Of a DNA stretch of 64,000 nt, positions 37,360 to 48,557 are shown piece after piece. Source of the stretch: Pseudoalteromonas ulvae UL12 (GTDB taxonomy: Bacteria > Pseudomonadota > Gammaproteobacteria > Enterobacterales > Alteromonadaceae); contig NZ_AQHJ01000034.1 of NCBI RefSeq assembly GCF_014925405.1, forward strand, positions 1 to 64,000. Reading direction: 5' to 3'. A program made the position numbers and the translations under genes. How positions within the stretch are numbered: the first letter of the stretch is position 1; every line of letters starts with the position of its first letter. The notes under the pieces are model-generated. The model saw only the letters and a program-made list of their open reading frames with translations, had not been told where the DNA came from and did not search any database.

Positions 37360-37383
37360 AAAAGGGCCTAGCGGCCCTTTTTT
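37360..37383 (+). terminator. Terminator or attenuator between argG and argH
   Basis: AAAAGGGCC-TAGC-GGCCCTTTTTT is a perfect stem and T-run 20 bp after the argG stop and 25 bp before the argH ATG. Confidence 0.85.
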
Positions 37384-37407
37384 CACTGGGTTTATGAGGA
37401 ATAAAAC

Positions 37408-38769
37408 ATGGCATTATGGGGCGGGCGTTTTTCAACTGGGCCAGATCAAGCATTTAAGCAATTTAATGATTCATTACCATTTGATTATCAATTAGCAGAG
37501 CAAGATATTGTAGGCTCAATCGCTTGGGCTGGTGCATTATTGCAAGTCAATATTTTGACTCAAACAGAGCATCAAAACTTGGTTGCAGCATTGGAAGCGT
37601 TGTTAAACGAAGTCATTGCAAAACCAGAGCTATTGCAACAATCAGATGCGGAAGATATTCACTCATTTGTGGAAGAGGCATTGATCAAAAAAGTGGGTGA
37701 CTTAGGCAAAAAATTGCACACCGGGCGCAGTCGAAATGATCAAGTTGCTACTGATTTTAGGTTGTGGAGCCGTCAAACTGCAGAGCAGTTATTGCAGGCG
37801 TTAGCGGAGCTCAAAAAGAGTTTTGTTATCCTTGCTGAGCGTGAGCTTGGTACTATTTTGCCCGGTTATACGCATTTACAACGTGCACAACCTGTGTTGT
37901 TTAGTCATTGGTGTATGGCTTATTACGAAATGATCTGCCGTGATGAAAGCCGTTTGCAAGATGCGCTGGTGCGGTTAAACGTGTGCCCATTAGGCTCGGG
38001 AGCCTTAGCTGGAACCGCGTACCCGATTGATCGGCAACAACTTGCCGTTAATTTAGGGTTTAGCGCAGCCAGTCGAAATAGCCTTGATGCGGTATCAGAC
38101 CGTGATTTTGTCGTCGAGTTACTCAGCTGCGCGTCGATTTCCATGATGCATTTGTCTCGTCTTGCCGAAGATATGATTTTTTACAATTCTGGCGAGGCTG
38201 GGTTTATCGAGCTGGCAGATAATGTCACATCGGGTTCTTCTTTAATGCCGCAAAAGAAAAACCCTGACGCACTGGAATTAATTCGTGGTAAAACAGGCCG
38301 AGTATTTGGCGCTTTTAGTGCAATGATGATGACCTTAAAAGCATTACCTTTGGCTTACAACAAAGATATGCAAGAAGATAAAGAAGGGTTGTTTGATGCG
38401 ATGCCTACTTGGCTTGCGTGTATTCATATGGCACAAGCATGTATTACTGGAGTGAAGGTCAATGGAGAGCGAACGGAGCAGGCTGCTCGTGGCGGTCATG
38501 CCAATGCGACTGAATTGGCCGATTACTTGGTAAAAAAAGGAATTCCATTTCGAGAAGGGCATCATATTGTGGGTCAGCTTGTGCAAATAGCGATCGCTGA
38601 AGGCAAAAGCTTAGAACAATTAGAGCTGGCGCAATTTCAGCAGATCAGTGCGGTAATTGAACAAGATGTTTATCCGGTATTAGAACTTGATGCCTGTATT
38701 AATGCTCGAGTGGCACTCGGTGGGACATCACTAGAACAGGTCAAATCGGCCATTACCTTTGCCAAGTAA
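37408..38769 (+). CDS. argH: Argininosuccinate lyase ArgH
   Basis: The 453-aa lyase splits argininosuccinate into arginine and fumarate. Motifs: [37 protein letters not shown] and the signature loop [12 protein letters not shown]. The protein ends at normal ArgH length, without the C-terminal N-acetylglutamate synthase (ArgA) domain that makes the ArgH(A) fusion in Vibrio, Moritella and some relatives. The first pathway enzyme must therefore be encoded elsewhere. Confidence 0.96.
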   Translation: MALWGGRFSTGPDQAFKQFNDSLPFDYQLAEQDIVGSIAWAGALLQVNILTQTEHQNLVAALEALLNEVIAKPELLQQSDAEDIHSFVEEALIKKVGDLGKKLHTGRSRNDQVATDFRLWSRQTAEQLLQALAELKKSFVILAERELGTILPGYTHLQRAQPVLFSHWCMAYYEMICRDESRLQDALVRLNVCPLGSGALAGTAYPIDRQQLAVNLGFSAASRNSLDAVSDRDFVVELLSCASISMMHLSRLAEDMIFYNSGEAGFIELADNVTSGSSLMPQKKNPDALELIRGKTGRVFGAFSAMMMTLKALPLAYNKDMQEDKEGLFDAMPTWLACIHMAQACITGVKVNGERTEQAARGGHANATELADYLVKKGIPFREGHHIVGQLVQIAIAEGKSLEQLELAQFQQISAVIEQDVYPVLELDACINARVALGGTSLEQVKSAITFAK

Positions 38770-38814
38770 AGTGAGCTTTTTAAAGCTTAAAGCGGAAACT
38801 ATTGCTAAACATAT

Positions 38815-38842
38815 GAAAAACACGCCTTGCGCGTGTTTTTTT
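38815..38842 (+). terminator. Rho-independent terminator after argH
   Basis: AACACGC-CTTGC-GCGTGTT followed by a T-run, with a preceding A-tract, lies about 50 bp after the argH stop. A smaller palindrome AGCTTTTTAAAGCT (38774-38787) lies between. Confidence 0.85.
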
Positions 38843-38879
38843 ATGATTTTTTATAGGGTTAATGATAATTAAATTAAAC

Positions 38880-38896
38880 TTGGCCTCAAATTTGCT
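38880..38896 (+). promoter_or_regulatory. Candidate sigma-54 promoter
   Basis: TTGGCCTCAAATTTGCT matches the sigma-54 pattern TTGGC-N7-TTGCW, with the invariant GG and GC dinucleotides in exact -24/-12 spacing. It lies about 125 bp before the small ORF at 39022 and after the argH terminator. No activator site was identified. Confidence 0.55.
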
Positions 38897-39021
38897 ACAA
38901 CTTAAGTGATGTGTCAAAAAATTGAAATTAGATACTTCAACCTGTCAGTTTCGTGTCTATTGTGAAATGAGCCACCAGACTGCTGAATCTATTTATTTAA
39001 TTAATTTACAAGGAAATTAAC

Positions 39022-39207
39022 ATGCAAATTAACGCAAATAGCGGTGTTTCAGCCCTAGCTTATACTCAAAACCAAAATACTCAACCAGCTCAAACGCAAA
39101 GCACTGGTACAAACACCCTACAGTCTGATAAAGTGACCTTTTCTCAGCAGGCCATGGAAATGGGTGGTGCTCAGCTACAACGTGGCGGTGGAGTCATCAA
39201 AGTTTAA
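39022..39207 (+). CDS. Small hypothetical protein, 61 aa
   Basis: The 61-aa protein begins MQINANSGVSALAYTQNQ; the middle is rich in Gln, Thr and Asn, followed by SDKVTFSQQAMEMGG and a glycine-rich end. It has no signal peptide and no membrane helix. The DKVTFSQQA segment faintly recalls the D-x-V-x-x-S-x-x-A pattern of some flagellar and regulatory small proteins, but I cannot assign a family. A good AAGGAAAT site precedes ATG 39022. The next gene starts 12 bp after its stop, so the two form a likely operon behind the sigma-54-like site. Confidence 0.72.
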   Translation: MQINANSGVSALAYTQNQNTQPAQTQSTGTNTLQSDKVTFSQQAMEMGGAQLQRGGGVIKV

Positions 39208-39219
39208 TAAAGAGATGCA

Positions 39220-39735
39220 ATGTTAACGAGTAATCTATCTTTATATTTAGGAACCTTTATCGTTTGGGGGTTCCTAATGTCGTTTTTTTTAAATCTTTTC
39301 TTTAGATGCATTTCAGTAAAAAAAGATAACTTACTAGTTTTATGCTCGTTTGTAATTTTTTTATCATATTTTATCAGTGATCATTTTTACGAGCTTTTTG
39401 ACAAAACAGAAGTTTATAAAACTTGGTTTTTATATGACATAGTGACTCTAGTTTTAATTGCGTTTTTTCATTTCTTACTAAGAACGAAGGCATCTCCCGG
39501 AGTATTTTACGTATATTTAGGGCTTTCTATTAACACTATCTTATTTGGTTTAATGCATCTAGATATCGTTATTTTTGAAAATAAAGAACAATGGATTTTA
39601 TGGGACATATACACTGCAGGCGTAAATATCGCTGATTTTACAATGATTGTAGCTTTGATAACGGATCGTGATATTTTGGGACTCATTAAGTTAAAAAACC
39701 AATTGCAAATAAATACAAAAAAAGCGCTTAACTAG
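39220..39735 (+). CDS. Hypothetical integral membrane protein, 171 aa
   Basis: The 171-aa protein has about five membrane segments (roughly 4-30, 36-56, 67-86, 92-113 and 122-148) and a short charged C-terminus. No family is recognised. Base composition is clearly more AT-rich than neighbouring genes, with many AAA, TTT and TTA codons, which suggests recent acquisition or relaxed selection. It is paired with the 61-aa gene upstream, and its stop codon lies within the loop of the terminator at 39717-39745. Confidence 0.75.
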   Translation: MLTSNLSLYLGTFIVWGFLMSFFLNLFFRCISVKKDNLLVLCSFVIFLSYFISDHFYELFDKTEVYKTWFLYDIVTLVLIAFFHFLLRTKASPGVFYVYLGLSINTILFGLMHLDIVIFENKEQWILWDIYTAGVNIADFTMIVALITDRDILGLIKLKNQLQINTKKALN

Positions 39736-39745
39736 CGCTTTTTTT
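39717..39745 (+). terminator. Terminator overlapping the end of the membrane-protein gene
   Basis: AAAAAAAGCGCT-TAACT-AGCGCTTTTTTT forms a short GC-rich stem with long A and T tracts. Its symmetry allows it to serve the convergent wzi-like gene as well. The coding stop TAG lies inside the hairpin. Confidence 0.85.
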
Positions 39746-39769
39746 GTATTTAAATATTGGGCTGCCTGA

Positions 39770-41706
<1,937 letters not shown>

Positions 41707-41835
41707 TCACTCGAGAGTCGTAATGATATAAGATTTAGCTTTAGTTTATCAGTGTTTGTTCTCAATAGCAGCCTTTAGCTTCAATGGAACATTGTTTATA
41801 ATGCGTGCTTAATTATTGTATGGAATCAGAATATT

Positions 41836-42477
41836 ATGAGGACCAAGGATAAAATAATTCAGGCCAGTATTGCTTTGTTTAATGAACAAGGTGAGCGTGC
41901 TGTAAGCACCAACCACATTGCGGCCCATTTGGGAATTAGTCCTGGCAACTTGTATTATCACTTCAAAAATAAAGAAGATATTTTAAGGCACATTTTTGCC
42001 TTATATCGTGAACATTTACACACTCATTTCACACCAATTAACCCTAATAAAGATCAACTAGAACAATTAATTGGATATCTAGACTCTTTATTTGAGCTGA
42101 TGTGGAAGTTCCACTTTTTTTACGATAACCTTGGCGATATTTTGTCTCGAGACGAGACGCTTAAAAAAGAATATCACGCCATGCAGGCAAACTTGCTCGA
42201 GCAAATCGCAGATGTTGTTCGGGGTATGAAATTGGCAGAAATTATCGATATCGAAGAAGAAGATATTTTAGACTTGGCTCACAGCATTAAGATCATGGTG
42301 AGCTTTTGGACGCCATACTTGAAGATCCATAAGTTTGATTCAAGTTTATTAAAAACAGATATTTATAAAGGCTTGCTGAAAGTCTTATTGCTTTTTAAAC
42401 CATATAGTTATGGGACTGGTAAAGATAAAATAGCTAAACTACAGCAGCATTATCAAGAGCTTGCTCAATCTGAGTAA
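41836..42477 (+). CDS. TetR-family transcriptional regulator
   Basis: The 213-aa protein has an N-terminal helix-turn-helix (KIIQASIALFNEQGERAVSTNHIAAHLGISPGNLYYHFKNKEDIL in words: TetR_N with YYHF recognition helix, residues 5-52). A larger ligand-binding C-terminal part follows, containing FELMWKFHFFYDNLGDIL. The ligand and targets are unknown. It is divergent from coaD (141-bp gap) and convergent with maoP. Confidence 0.9.
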   Translation: MRTKDKIIQASIALFNEQGERAVSTNHIAAHLGISPGNLYYHFKNKEDILRHIFALYREHLHTHFTPINPNKDQLEQLIGYLDSLFELMWKFHFFYDNLGDILSRDETLKKEYHAMQANLLEQIADVVRGMKLAEIIDIEEEDILDLAHSIKIMVSFWTPYLKIHKFDSSLLKTDIYKGLLKVLLLFKPYSYGTGKDKIAKLQQHYQELAQSE

Positions 42478-42486
42478 TAAAAAATA

Positions 42487-42526
42487 CGCTCAGCAAGGAG
42501 AATATTATAATTCTACTCACTGAGCG
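42487..42526. repeat. Nested inverted repeat between convergent tetR and maoP
   Basis: CGCTCAG (42487-42493) and CTGAGCG (42520-42526) enclose a second pair AGAAT/ATTCT around an AT-rich centre. The position between converging genes suggests bidirectional termination; no long T-run is present on either strand. Confidence 0.5.
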
Positions 42527-42546
42527 CATTCGTTCAATTGCTTGAA

Positions 42547-42870
42547 TTAGGCGTTAGAAAAATCAACGGTTGGGCGAGTGGTCTCTTTTTTGCCAAAAGC
42601 ACTAAAAAACGTGTCTTTGCGTGAAATCTCTTTCTTATATTTTACCCATACTTTTTCTAAACTGGTTTGTGCATCTTTTGCGCCATCACATACCATCATA
42701 AAGTCATACTCGTCAGGTAGTTCAGGTTGCAATACTTTGTTTTGTAATTTGATTAAGGTATCACCGTAGCTACTTAGTAGTTCAGCTTCGCTAATCGAAA
42801 AAGAACCTGAACGGCGGAACCCCATCGGGAAGTTTATATCATCAAAAAACTCAAATTGACCGGTACGCAT
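42547..42870 (-). CDS. maoP: DUF413 family, MaoP-like chromosome macrodomain protein
   Basis: The 107-aa protein matches the DUF413/YifE pattern: FDDINFPMGFRRSGSFSISEAELLSSYG, then FMMVCDGAKDAQTSLEKVWVKYKKEISR, near full length. In E. coli MaoP acts with the DNA site maoS to shape the Ori macrodomain. By similarity this is a small DNA-organisation protein. It is a single gene; the 173-bp region upstream contains a perfect 14-bp inverted repeat (42954-42999). Confidence 0.8.
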   Translation of the reverse strand: MRTGQFEFFDDINFPMGFRRSGSFSISEAELLSSYGDTLIKLQNKVLQPELPDEYDFMMVCDGAKDAQTSLEKVWVKYKKEISRKDTFFSAFGKKETTRPTVDFSNA

Positions 42871-42953
42871 ACATTTCTCCGCAAGACTGATTTACGAGCT
42901 AAATATGAATCAGGATTGGGATTTGGTAAAACATAATTTTTTTATCGGAAAGA

Positions 42954-42999
42954 ACAAAAATATTTATCGTGTATCAGGCTGGCATATAAATATTTTTGT
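42954..42999. repeat. Perfect 14-bp inverted repeat upstream of maoP
   Basis: ACAAAAATATTTAT (42954-42967) and ATAAATATTTTTGT (42986-42999) are exact inverted copies separated by 18 nt. It lies between the DUF1415 stop and the maoP start. It may be a DNA-binding site or an AT-rich cruciform. Confidence 0.65.
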
Positions 43000-43043
43000 C
43001 ATGTAAATGAGTGGATTAGCACAAAATAGAGCGCACTAAGAGA

Positions 43044-43601
43044 TTATTGTTTTGTAGGTTTATTGATACAGTTCTCTAGCAACTGCTGCCAAAAATCACG
43101 GCCTTTACGCCTGGCGAGTTTTATATTGTGTTCTGGAATAGATTCAGGTTGGTCATAGTCATCTAAAGCCATACTCATACTGTGCTCACGGATAAGATGC
43201 AGCGTCGGATAAGGAGAGCGATTGGTATAGTTGGCAGCATCATCGGGTTCACTGTCAGCAAAGACGTAGTCAGGGTGAAAATTTGCAAGCTGATATGTTC
43301 CTTCAAACCCTTGCACTGCTAACATGACGTTCGCCAAATCGACTAGCGCCAAAAAGTCATCAAAGTCCGAAAAGCCTTCAGGGTATATGAGCAGGGTGGT
43401 TTCTATTTCTGGGTGTTGCTCAAGTTCAAAGCAGCCATCTAGCATACTCATAACAGCATCTTCAGCCGTATTTTGCTCACAAAGCGTGTATTGAATCTTG
43501 TTGCTGGCAACTTCCGCTCGGGCAAATGGGCAAAAGTTATATTTAACAATTACATCATTCACCCAGAGTTGTGTTTGTATGATGGCAGGATGTTGAGACA
43601 T
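43044..43601 (-). CDS. DUF1415 family protein
   Basis: The 185-aa protein starts MSQHPAIIQTQLWVNDVIVKYNFCPFA and contains FEGTYQLANFHPDYVFAD, DAANYTNRSPYPTLHLIRE and HNIKLARRKG, the DUF1415 conserved blocks. Function is unknown; conserved Cys, His and Asp residues suggest an enzyme. The frame continues upstream to 43727 but overlaps waaA there; ATG 43601 matches the family. It follows waaA closely (4 bp) and is likely cotranscribed. Confidence 0.85.
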   Translation of the reverse strand: MSQHPAIIQTQLWVNDVIVKYNFCPFARAEVASNKIQYTLCEQNTAEDAVMSMLDGCFELEQHPEIETTLLIYPEGFSDFDDFLALVDLANVMLAVQGFEGTYQLANFHPDYVFADSEPDDAANYTNRSPYPTLHLIREHSMSMALDDYDQPESIPEHNIKLARRKGRDFWQQLLENCINKPTKQ

Positions 43602-43605
43602 AATA

Positions 43606-44874
43606 TTAGTCCAAAAATTTATAAATAAGATCCACCGAATGTGACAAGGCACCTTGATTGGCGAGTACAAATTGTTGTGCTGCACCACCGAGTTGCTGTC
43701 TGTATTCGGGCTGATTATGCAGCTCAATTAAGTGGTTGCTGAGCTCTGATTCGTTTTCGCATCCCAAGCAAGCTTGGTGATTGTATAAACCCTGATAAAC
43801 CTGTTGAAAATTAAACGTATGCAGCCCAGTGATAAGTGCGCAGCTAAATGCTGCAGCTTCGAGTGGGTTATGCCCACCTCGCTGGATTAAACTACCGCCA
43901 ATAAATGCGACATCCGCACTGCCATACAAGGTTTGTAGCTCTCCCATAGTATCACCCAATAACACTGAAACTTTGTCATCATGAGCAGGTGAAGTTGGCT
44001 GGCTTCGTCTACGATAGCTTAACTTCTGCTCCGCAATTAATTGTGCAACACTGTCAAAGCGTTCAGGGTGGCGTGGCACCAAAATAAGTAAGGCATGTGG
44101 TTGCTGAGCCAAGAGTGCTTGATGGGCGCGAAGAATGAGTTCATCTTCTCCTTCATGAGTTGAACCCGCAATCCAAATAAATGGATGGGCACTGAGGGAG
44201 GCTTTTAGTTCTGAGGCTTTCTGTTTTATCAGTTCATTGAGTTGGATGTCAAACTTGATTGAACCGGTAACACAGATATCTTCAGGCGCTACGCCAAGTT
44301 TGATGAACCGCTCAGCATCTTGCTGACTATGCGCTGCAACATATCTCAATCCTTTGAAAATACTCTCAGTGAAAAACGCTACTTTTTGATAGCCTTGTGC
44401 TGATTTTTCAGACAAACGAGCGTTGAGTAATAAAGTTTGACTGTGATAGTGAGTCCCGTAATGGATTAAATTGGGCCAAAGTTCAGTCTCTAAGATAACC
44501 ACTAATTTGGGATTAAAATGACGGTAAAAGCGTTTGACAGCAAAAGGTAAATCCAGTGGTAAATAAACATGACTGACTGTATCGGCAAACGTTTGTTTTA
44601 TTTGCTCTCTCCCTGTAGGGGTATTACAGGTGATCACAACCGGAAGATGAGACATAGCGAGATAGCGTTTTATCAACGGCGTAGCAGCGATGACTTCACC
44701 CAATGAAGCACAATGGAACACGATAGTATCTTGTTGCTTTGCTTGACGATAAAATCCGAATCGCTGGGCTAAATGCTGTCGATAGCCTAGGTTTTTTTTT
44801 CCGCGTCGCCAAAGGTGAGCAAAAATTAAAGGGCTAAGAATGTATAAAATTAAGCTATAAACAATGCGGGCCAT
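43606..44874 (-). CDS. waaA: 3-deoxy-D-manno-octulosonic acid transferase WaaA (KdtA)
   Basis: The 422-aa inner-membrane GT30 enzyme adds Kdo to lipid A precursor. It has an N-terminal anchor (MARIVYSLILYILSPLIFA), HCASLGEVIAATPLI, VILETELWPNLI, NARLSEKSAQGYQK, AGSTHEGEDELIL, VPRHPERF and GGHNPLEAA. With KdkA present at 48572, it may be the mono-Kdo type, as in Vibrio and Haemophilus. A run of nine A (coding strand; T9 at 44792-44800) lies near codon 27. The start was moved to ATG 44874 from the open frame at 44934. Confidence 0.94.
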   Translation of the reverse strand: MARIVYSLILYILSPLIFAHLWRRGKKNLGYRQHLAQRFGFYRQAKQQDTIVFHCASLGEVIAATPLIKRYLAMSHLPVVITCNTPTGREQIKQTFADTVSHVYLPLDLPFAVKRFYRHFNPKLVVILETELWPNLIHYGTHYHSQTLLLNARLSEKSAQGYQKVAFFTESIFKGLRYVAAHSQQDAERFIKLGVAPEDICVTGSIKFDIQLNELIKQKASELKASLSAHPFIWIAGSTHEGEDELILRAHQALLAQQPHALLILVPRHPERFDSVAQLIAEQKLSYRRRSQPTSPAHDDKVSVLLGDTMGELQTLYGSADVAFIGGSLIQRGGHNPLEAAAFSCALITGLHTFNFQQVYQGLYNHQACLGCENESELSNHLIELHNQPEYRQQLGGAAQQFVLANQGALSHSVDLIYKFLD

Positions 44875-45045
44875 AAATAGCAACAATGAGGTCTGATAGG
44901 CAATATGGTAGCTTTTTTTCAAGCAGAACAACACCTGTAACCGCGATTAAAACATTAAAGATAACAATTTTAAACAAGCCCTCAGTGTCATCTTTAAAGT
45001 AGATTTGGTACCATCAATCAGCCTTAAAATCAGTGCACCAAATTT

Positions 45046-46455
45046 ATGAAATTAAAATATTTATCAACGTTACTTCTCGCTCTGTGCAGCTCGCCGTTAT
45101 TAGCCAAGCCCACTGCATATTTACCTATTCATATTGATAGTCATTTAGAGCGGCAAGTAGATACAATGTTTGTGCTTACAACGGGCACCCCCATGAGTAA
45201 GCCGTATGCATTTAATGAAATTGATATTGCATTACGACAATTACGTACGGTCGATAAAGCACTTTATGATGCCATTCGTGTAGCTCTTAAGCCTTATCGA
45301 GGCCAAGATCAGATCAGCCGCTCAGGAATAAGAGCAACGGCTAAATATGAAAAAACGATTGCTATCCCAAATCAGCGCGGTTTACAGTCAGATGAATGGG
45401 GACAAGGTTTTTTTGAAGGAATATGGCGCCCAAGTGAATCAACTCTGGTTCAAGTGGGCCTAGATTATCGGTTTTCTTCAGGTGATTTAGTTGCGTATAA
45501 CACCTTTGTTAGTTTGGCGGGTGAGTCGTTACAACTTGATGTCGGTTATAAAGAGCATTGGTTTTCACCTTTTAAGCATTCAGCGCAAATGATCTCGACT
45601 AATGCCAAAACATCACCTTCGATTTCTTTAGGTCTCACTCAACCAATTGCTGATTGGTGGAACCTTGATTTCGAACTGTATTATTCTAAATTAGAAAATG
45701 TTGAAAAAGGCATTGGTTATCAAGGTGAGTGGCATGATGGTCGGCCATTGGTTGCTGGTACACATTTAAGTATAGAGCCTATTTCCGGATGGAAAATAGG
45801 TCTAAACCGTATATTGCATTTTGGTGGTGGACCACGAGAAGTCAGTGTTAAAGATATTTTTAAAGCGTATTTTGATCCGGCTAGTAATGATAATAAAAAT
45901 GGTGACGATGAGGAATTGGGAGATCAACTCGGTTCGATAACCAATGTGTTTAATTTTAACTGGGGGACACCTGCAGAGCTTTATTTCGAATATGGCGGCG
46001 AAGATACCAAAGAATATAATAACTATGAGTTTGGTAACGGTGTTTTTGCAGGGGGAGTATATTTACCTAAACTCACGTCAAATTGGTCTATTCGTTATGA
46101 ATATACTAGCTGGCACTCATTGTGGTACGTGAACTCCATTTATAAATATGGAAATACCAATGATGGTGCCATTTATGGCCATTTTGCAGGGGATCAGCGC
46201 ACCTTTAGTGATGCTACGCCATCAGATATCCATCTCATTGATATTGGGTATAACGAAGATATCAACTCGTCATGGCATGTTAAATTAACCACCATAGATA
46301 ACCTTGATTCTGCCACTGATTATCAACGCTCGTTAGAGTTACAGTTGAGCAATAGCCGTAAGTGGCAAGAATATCGTATAGAGAGTCAAATTACTTACGG
46401 AACAGATGTATTTGATGAAAAATATGGTCATTTATCGGTGACTTGGTTTTGGTAA
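45046..46455 (+). CDS. Second Wzi-family outer-membrane protein
   Basis: The 469-aa protein has a signal peptide (about 1-20, STLLLALCSSPLLA), an N-terminal helical domain (AFNEIDIALRQLRTVDKALYDAI) and a beta-barrel ending in Trp/Phe residues (HLSVTWFW). KEHWFSPFKHSAQMISTNAKTSP aligns with the Wzi central motif. It differs substantially from the protein at 39770-41215, so it is not a recent duplicate. It is divergent from waaA and precedes the heptose genes, suggesting a role in surface polysaccharide or LPS-associated material. Confidence 0.78.
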   Translation: MKLKYLSTLLLALCSSPLLAKPTAYLPIHIDSHLERQVDTMFVLTTGTPMSKPYAFNEIDIALRQLRTVDKALYDAIRVALKPYRGQDQISRSGIRATAKYEKTIAIPNQRGLQSDEWGQGFFEGIWRPSESTLVQVGLDYRFSSGDLVAYNTFVSLAGESLQLDVGYKEHWFSPFKHSAQMISTNAKTSPSISLGLTQPIADWWNLDFELYYSKLENVEKGIGYQGEWHDGRPLVAGTHLSIEPISGWKIGLNRILHFGGGPREVSVKDIFKAYFDPASNDNKNGDDEELGDQLGSITNVFNFNWGTPAELYFEYGGEDTKEYNNYEFGNGVFAGGVYLPKLTSNWSIRYEYTSWHSLWYVNSIYKYGNTNDGAIYGHFAGDQRTFSDATPSDIHLIDIGYNEDINSSWHVKLTTIDNLDSATDYQRSLELQLSNSRKWQEYRIESQITYGTDVFDEKYGHLSVTWFW

Positions 46456-46512
46456 AACCACGCTCAATTTATAGTTTGAGCTCTTTAAAGCTTAAGCTGG
46501 ATAGGAAAAATT

Positions 46513-47100
46513 ATGAATAACCCAGAAATCGAAAAGAGTTATGCTGCTAGCTTAACACGCCACAGAACCGCATTTGCAACCCTTGAAAATCATCAAGTGG
46601 CAGCATTAACGTTATTAGCGCAGTGTCTTGAAACCTTAAAAGCGGGTGGAAAAGTGATCTGGTTTGGTAATGGTGGTAGTGCCGCTGATGCCCAGCATTT
46701 AGCTGCAGAGTTTGTCGTGCGATATAAAAAAGAACGCGGACCTTTAGCGTCAATTGCGTTAACCACGGATACCTCTATTTTAACCGCTCACTCTAATGAC
46801 TATACATTTGATACTGTATTTGAGCGTCAAGTACAGGCGCTGTGTAAACCACAAGATTTAGTGATTGGACTCACCACATCAGGAACGAGTAAAAATATCA
46901 ACCTCGCGCTGGCAGCGGCTAATCAGTTAGGAGCATTTACTGTTGCTTTAACTGGCCGAGATGGTGGAGAAGTTAAAAATATCGCCAACCTGCCAATTAT
47001 TATTAACAATGATGAGACGGCGCGCATTCAAGAAGCGCATATGTTTATTGGTCATTGGTTATGTGAAGCACTCGATTTGAGTTGGCAGGACGAAGCATAA
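46513..47100 (+). CDS. gmhA: Sedoheptulose-7-phosphate isomerase GmhA
   Basis: The 195-aa SIS-domain enzyme starts ADP-heptose synthesis by making D-glycero-D-manno-heptose 7-phosphate. Motifs: [53 protein letters not shown] and [16 protein letters not shown]. Its TAA shares a base with the hldE start (TAATG), placing consecutive pathway enzymes in a coupled pair. Confidence 0.93.
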   Translation: MNNPEIEKSYAASLTRHRTAFATLENHQVAALTLLAQCLETLKAGGKVIWFGNGGSAADAQHLAAEFVVRYKKERGPLASIALTTDTSILTAHSNDYTFDTVFERQVQALCKPQDLVIGLTTSGTSKNINLALAAANQLGAFTVALTGRDGGEVKNIANLPIIINNDETARIQEAHMFIGHWLCEALDLSWQDEA

Positions 47101-48542
47101 TGGATTTATCTCTGTTTAAACATTTATCAAATGCCAAGGTATTAGTGGTAGGTGATGTGATGCTGGACCGTTATTGGCATGGCGATTCAGGTCGAATTTC
47201 ACCCGAAGCCCCAGTGCCAGTTGTGAAAGTCAGTCAGTTAGAGGATAAGGCTGGTGGAGCGGCTAATGTGGCCAAAAATATTGCGCATTTAGATGGAAAA
47301 GTGAGCTTGCTCGGTATTATTGGTGACGATGAAAGTGGTGAGACATTACAAAAACTACTTAATCATGAGCATATTGCCTCTGAGTTAGTTATCCAAAATG
47401 ATCATCCAACGATTGCAAAAATGCGGGTAATTAGCCGTCACCAACAAATTGTTCGTCTTGATTTAGAAGAAAACTTTACAGCCGCACACAGCCAACTTTT
47501 ACTCGACCGTTTACGGGATGTCGTTTCTGATTATGACTTTGTATTATTTTCAGATTATAACAAAGGTTCGTTAGCACTTATTGAACAGATGATTTCTCTG
47601 GTCAAAAGTGCGGATAAAATAGTGCTTGTTGATCCAAAAGCGAAAGATCTCTCTCGTTATCGAGGAGCGGATTTCATTACCCCTAATTTAAGTGAGTTTA
47701 AAGCGGCAGGTGGGGAAGTGGGTTCAGAGCAAATTATTACAGACTCGGCTCGTAAAATAATTCATGAATGTGGCATCAATGCCATGTTATTGACGCGCTC
47801 AGAGCAGGGTATGTCGTTAATAACGCCAGATGAAAAATATGATTTCCCAGCCCAAGTTCGAGAAGTATCTGATGTGACCGGCGCAGGAGATACCGTTATC
47901 GCCACGTTAACTGTGATGTTAGCTGCCGGTATGCCCGCTAAAGATGCTGTTGAGGTTGCCAATCTAGCCGCAGGTTTAGTTGTTGCTAAGCTAGGTGCTG
48001 CAACTGTTCGCCCGGAGGAGTTAACTCGTAAGTTAAACCAATACTTACTCGACACTGGCGAACATTATCAAACACCGTTTACTGATGTGCTACAGCATAT
48101 TGAACTGGCTAAAAATGCGGGTGAAACCATTGTATTTACCAATGGTTGTTTTGATATTTTACATGCCGGCCATGTACGGTATTTAGCCCAAGCCAAAGCG
48201 ATGGGGCATAGGTTGGTGGTTGGACTTAATAATGATGAGTCCATCGCGCGATTAAAAGGTCCAGAGCGTCCCATTAACCCGCTTGAAGAGCGTGCAATGG
48301 TGTTATCGGCATTGTCGTCAGTTGATTGGGTGATCCCTTTTGGTCAAGAAGATCAAAATGACACACCTGCGCAACTAATAGAACAAGTAAATCCCGATAT
48401 TCTGGTAAAAGGCGGCGACTATACTGTTGATCAAATCGCTGGGGCTGAGTTTGTATTAGCTCAAGGTGGACGGGTCGAAGTGCTTGAGTTTTTAAATGGT
48501 TGTTCCACATCGAATGTGATTAAAAAAATTAAAACACATTAA
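47100..48542 (+). CDS. hldE: Bifunctional heptose kinase/adenylyltransferase HldE
   Basis: The 480-aa enzyme has an N-terminal ribokinase-like domain (about 1-315; [31 protein letters not shown]) and a C-terminal nucleotidyltransferase (about 345-480; [36 protein letters not shown]). It makes ADP-D-glycero-beta-D-manno-heptose together with GmhA and GmhB (50476). ATG 47100 is preferred over TTG 47082. It ends at a bidirectional terminator. Confidence 0.95.
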   Translation: MDLSLFKHLSNAKVLVVGDVMLDRYWHGDSGRISPEAPVPVVKVSQLEDKAGGAANVAKNIAHLDGKVSLLGIIGDDESGETLQKLLNHEHIASELVIQNDHPTIAKMRVISRHQQIVRLDLEENFTAAHSQLLLDRLRDVVSDYDFVLFSDYNKGSLALIEQMISLVKSADKIVLVDPKAKDLSRYRGADFITPNLSEFKAAGGEVGSEQIITDSARKIIHECGINAMLLTRSEQGMSLITPDEKYDFPAQVREVSDVTGAGDTVIATLTVMLAAGMPAKDAVEVANLAAGLVVAKLGAATVRPEELTRKLNQYLLDTGEHYQTPFTDVLQHIELAKNAGETIVFTNGCFDILHAGHVRYLAQAKAMGHRLVVGLNNDESIARLKGPERPINPLEERAMVLSALSSVDWVIPFGQEDQNDTPAQLIEQVNPDILVKGGDYTVDQIAGAEFVLAQGGRVEVLEFLNGCSTSNVIKKIKTH

Positions 48543-48557
48543 GCGGTTATTTTGATG

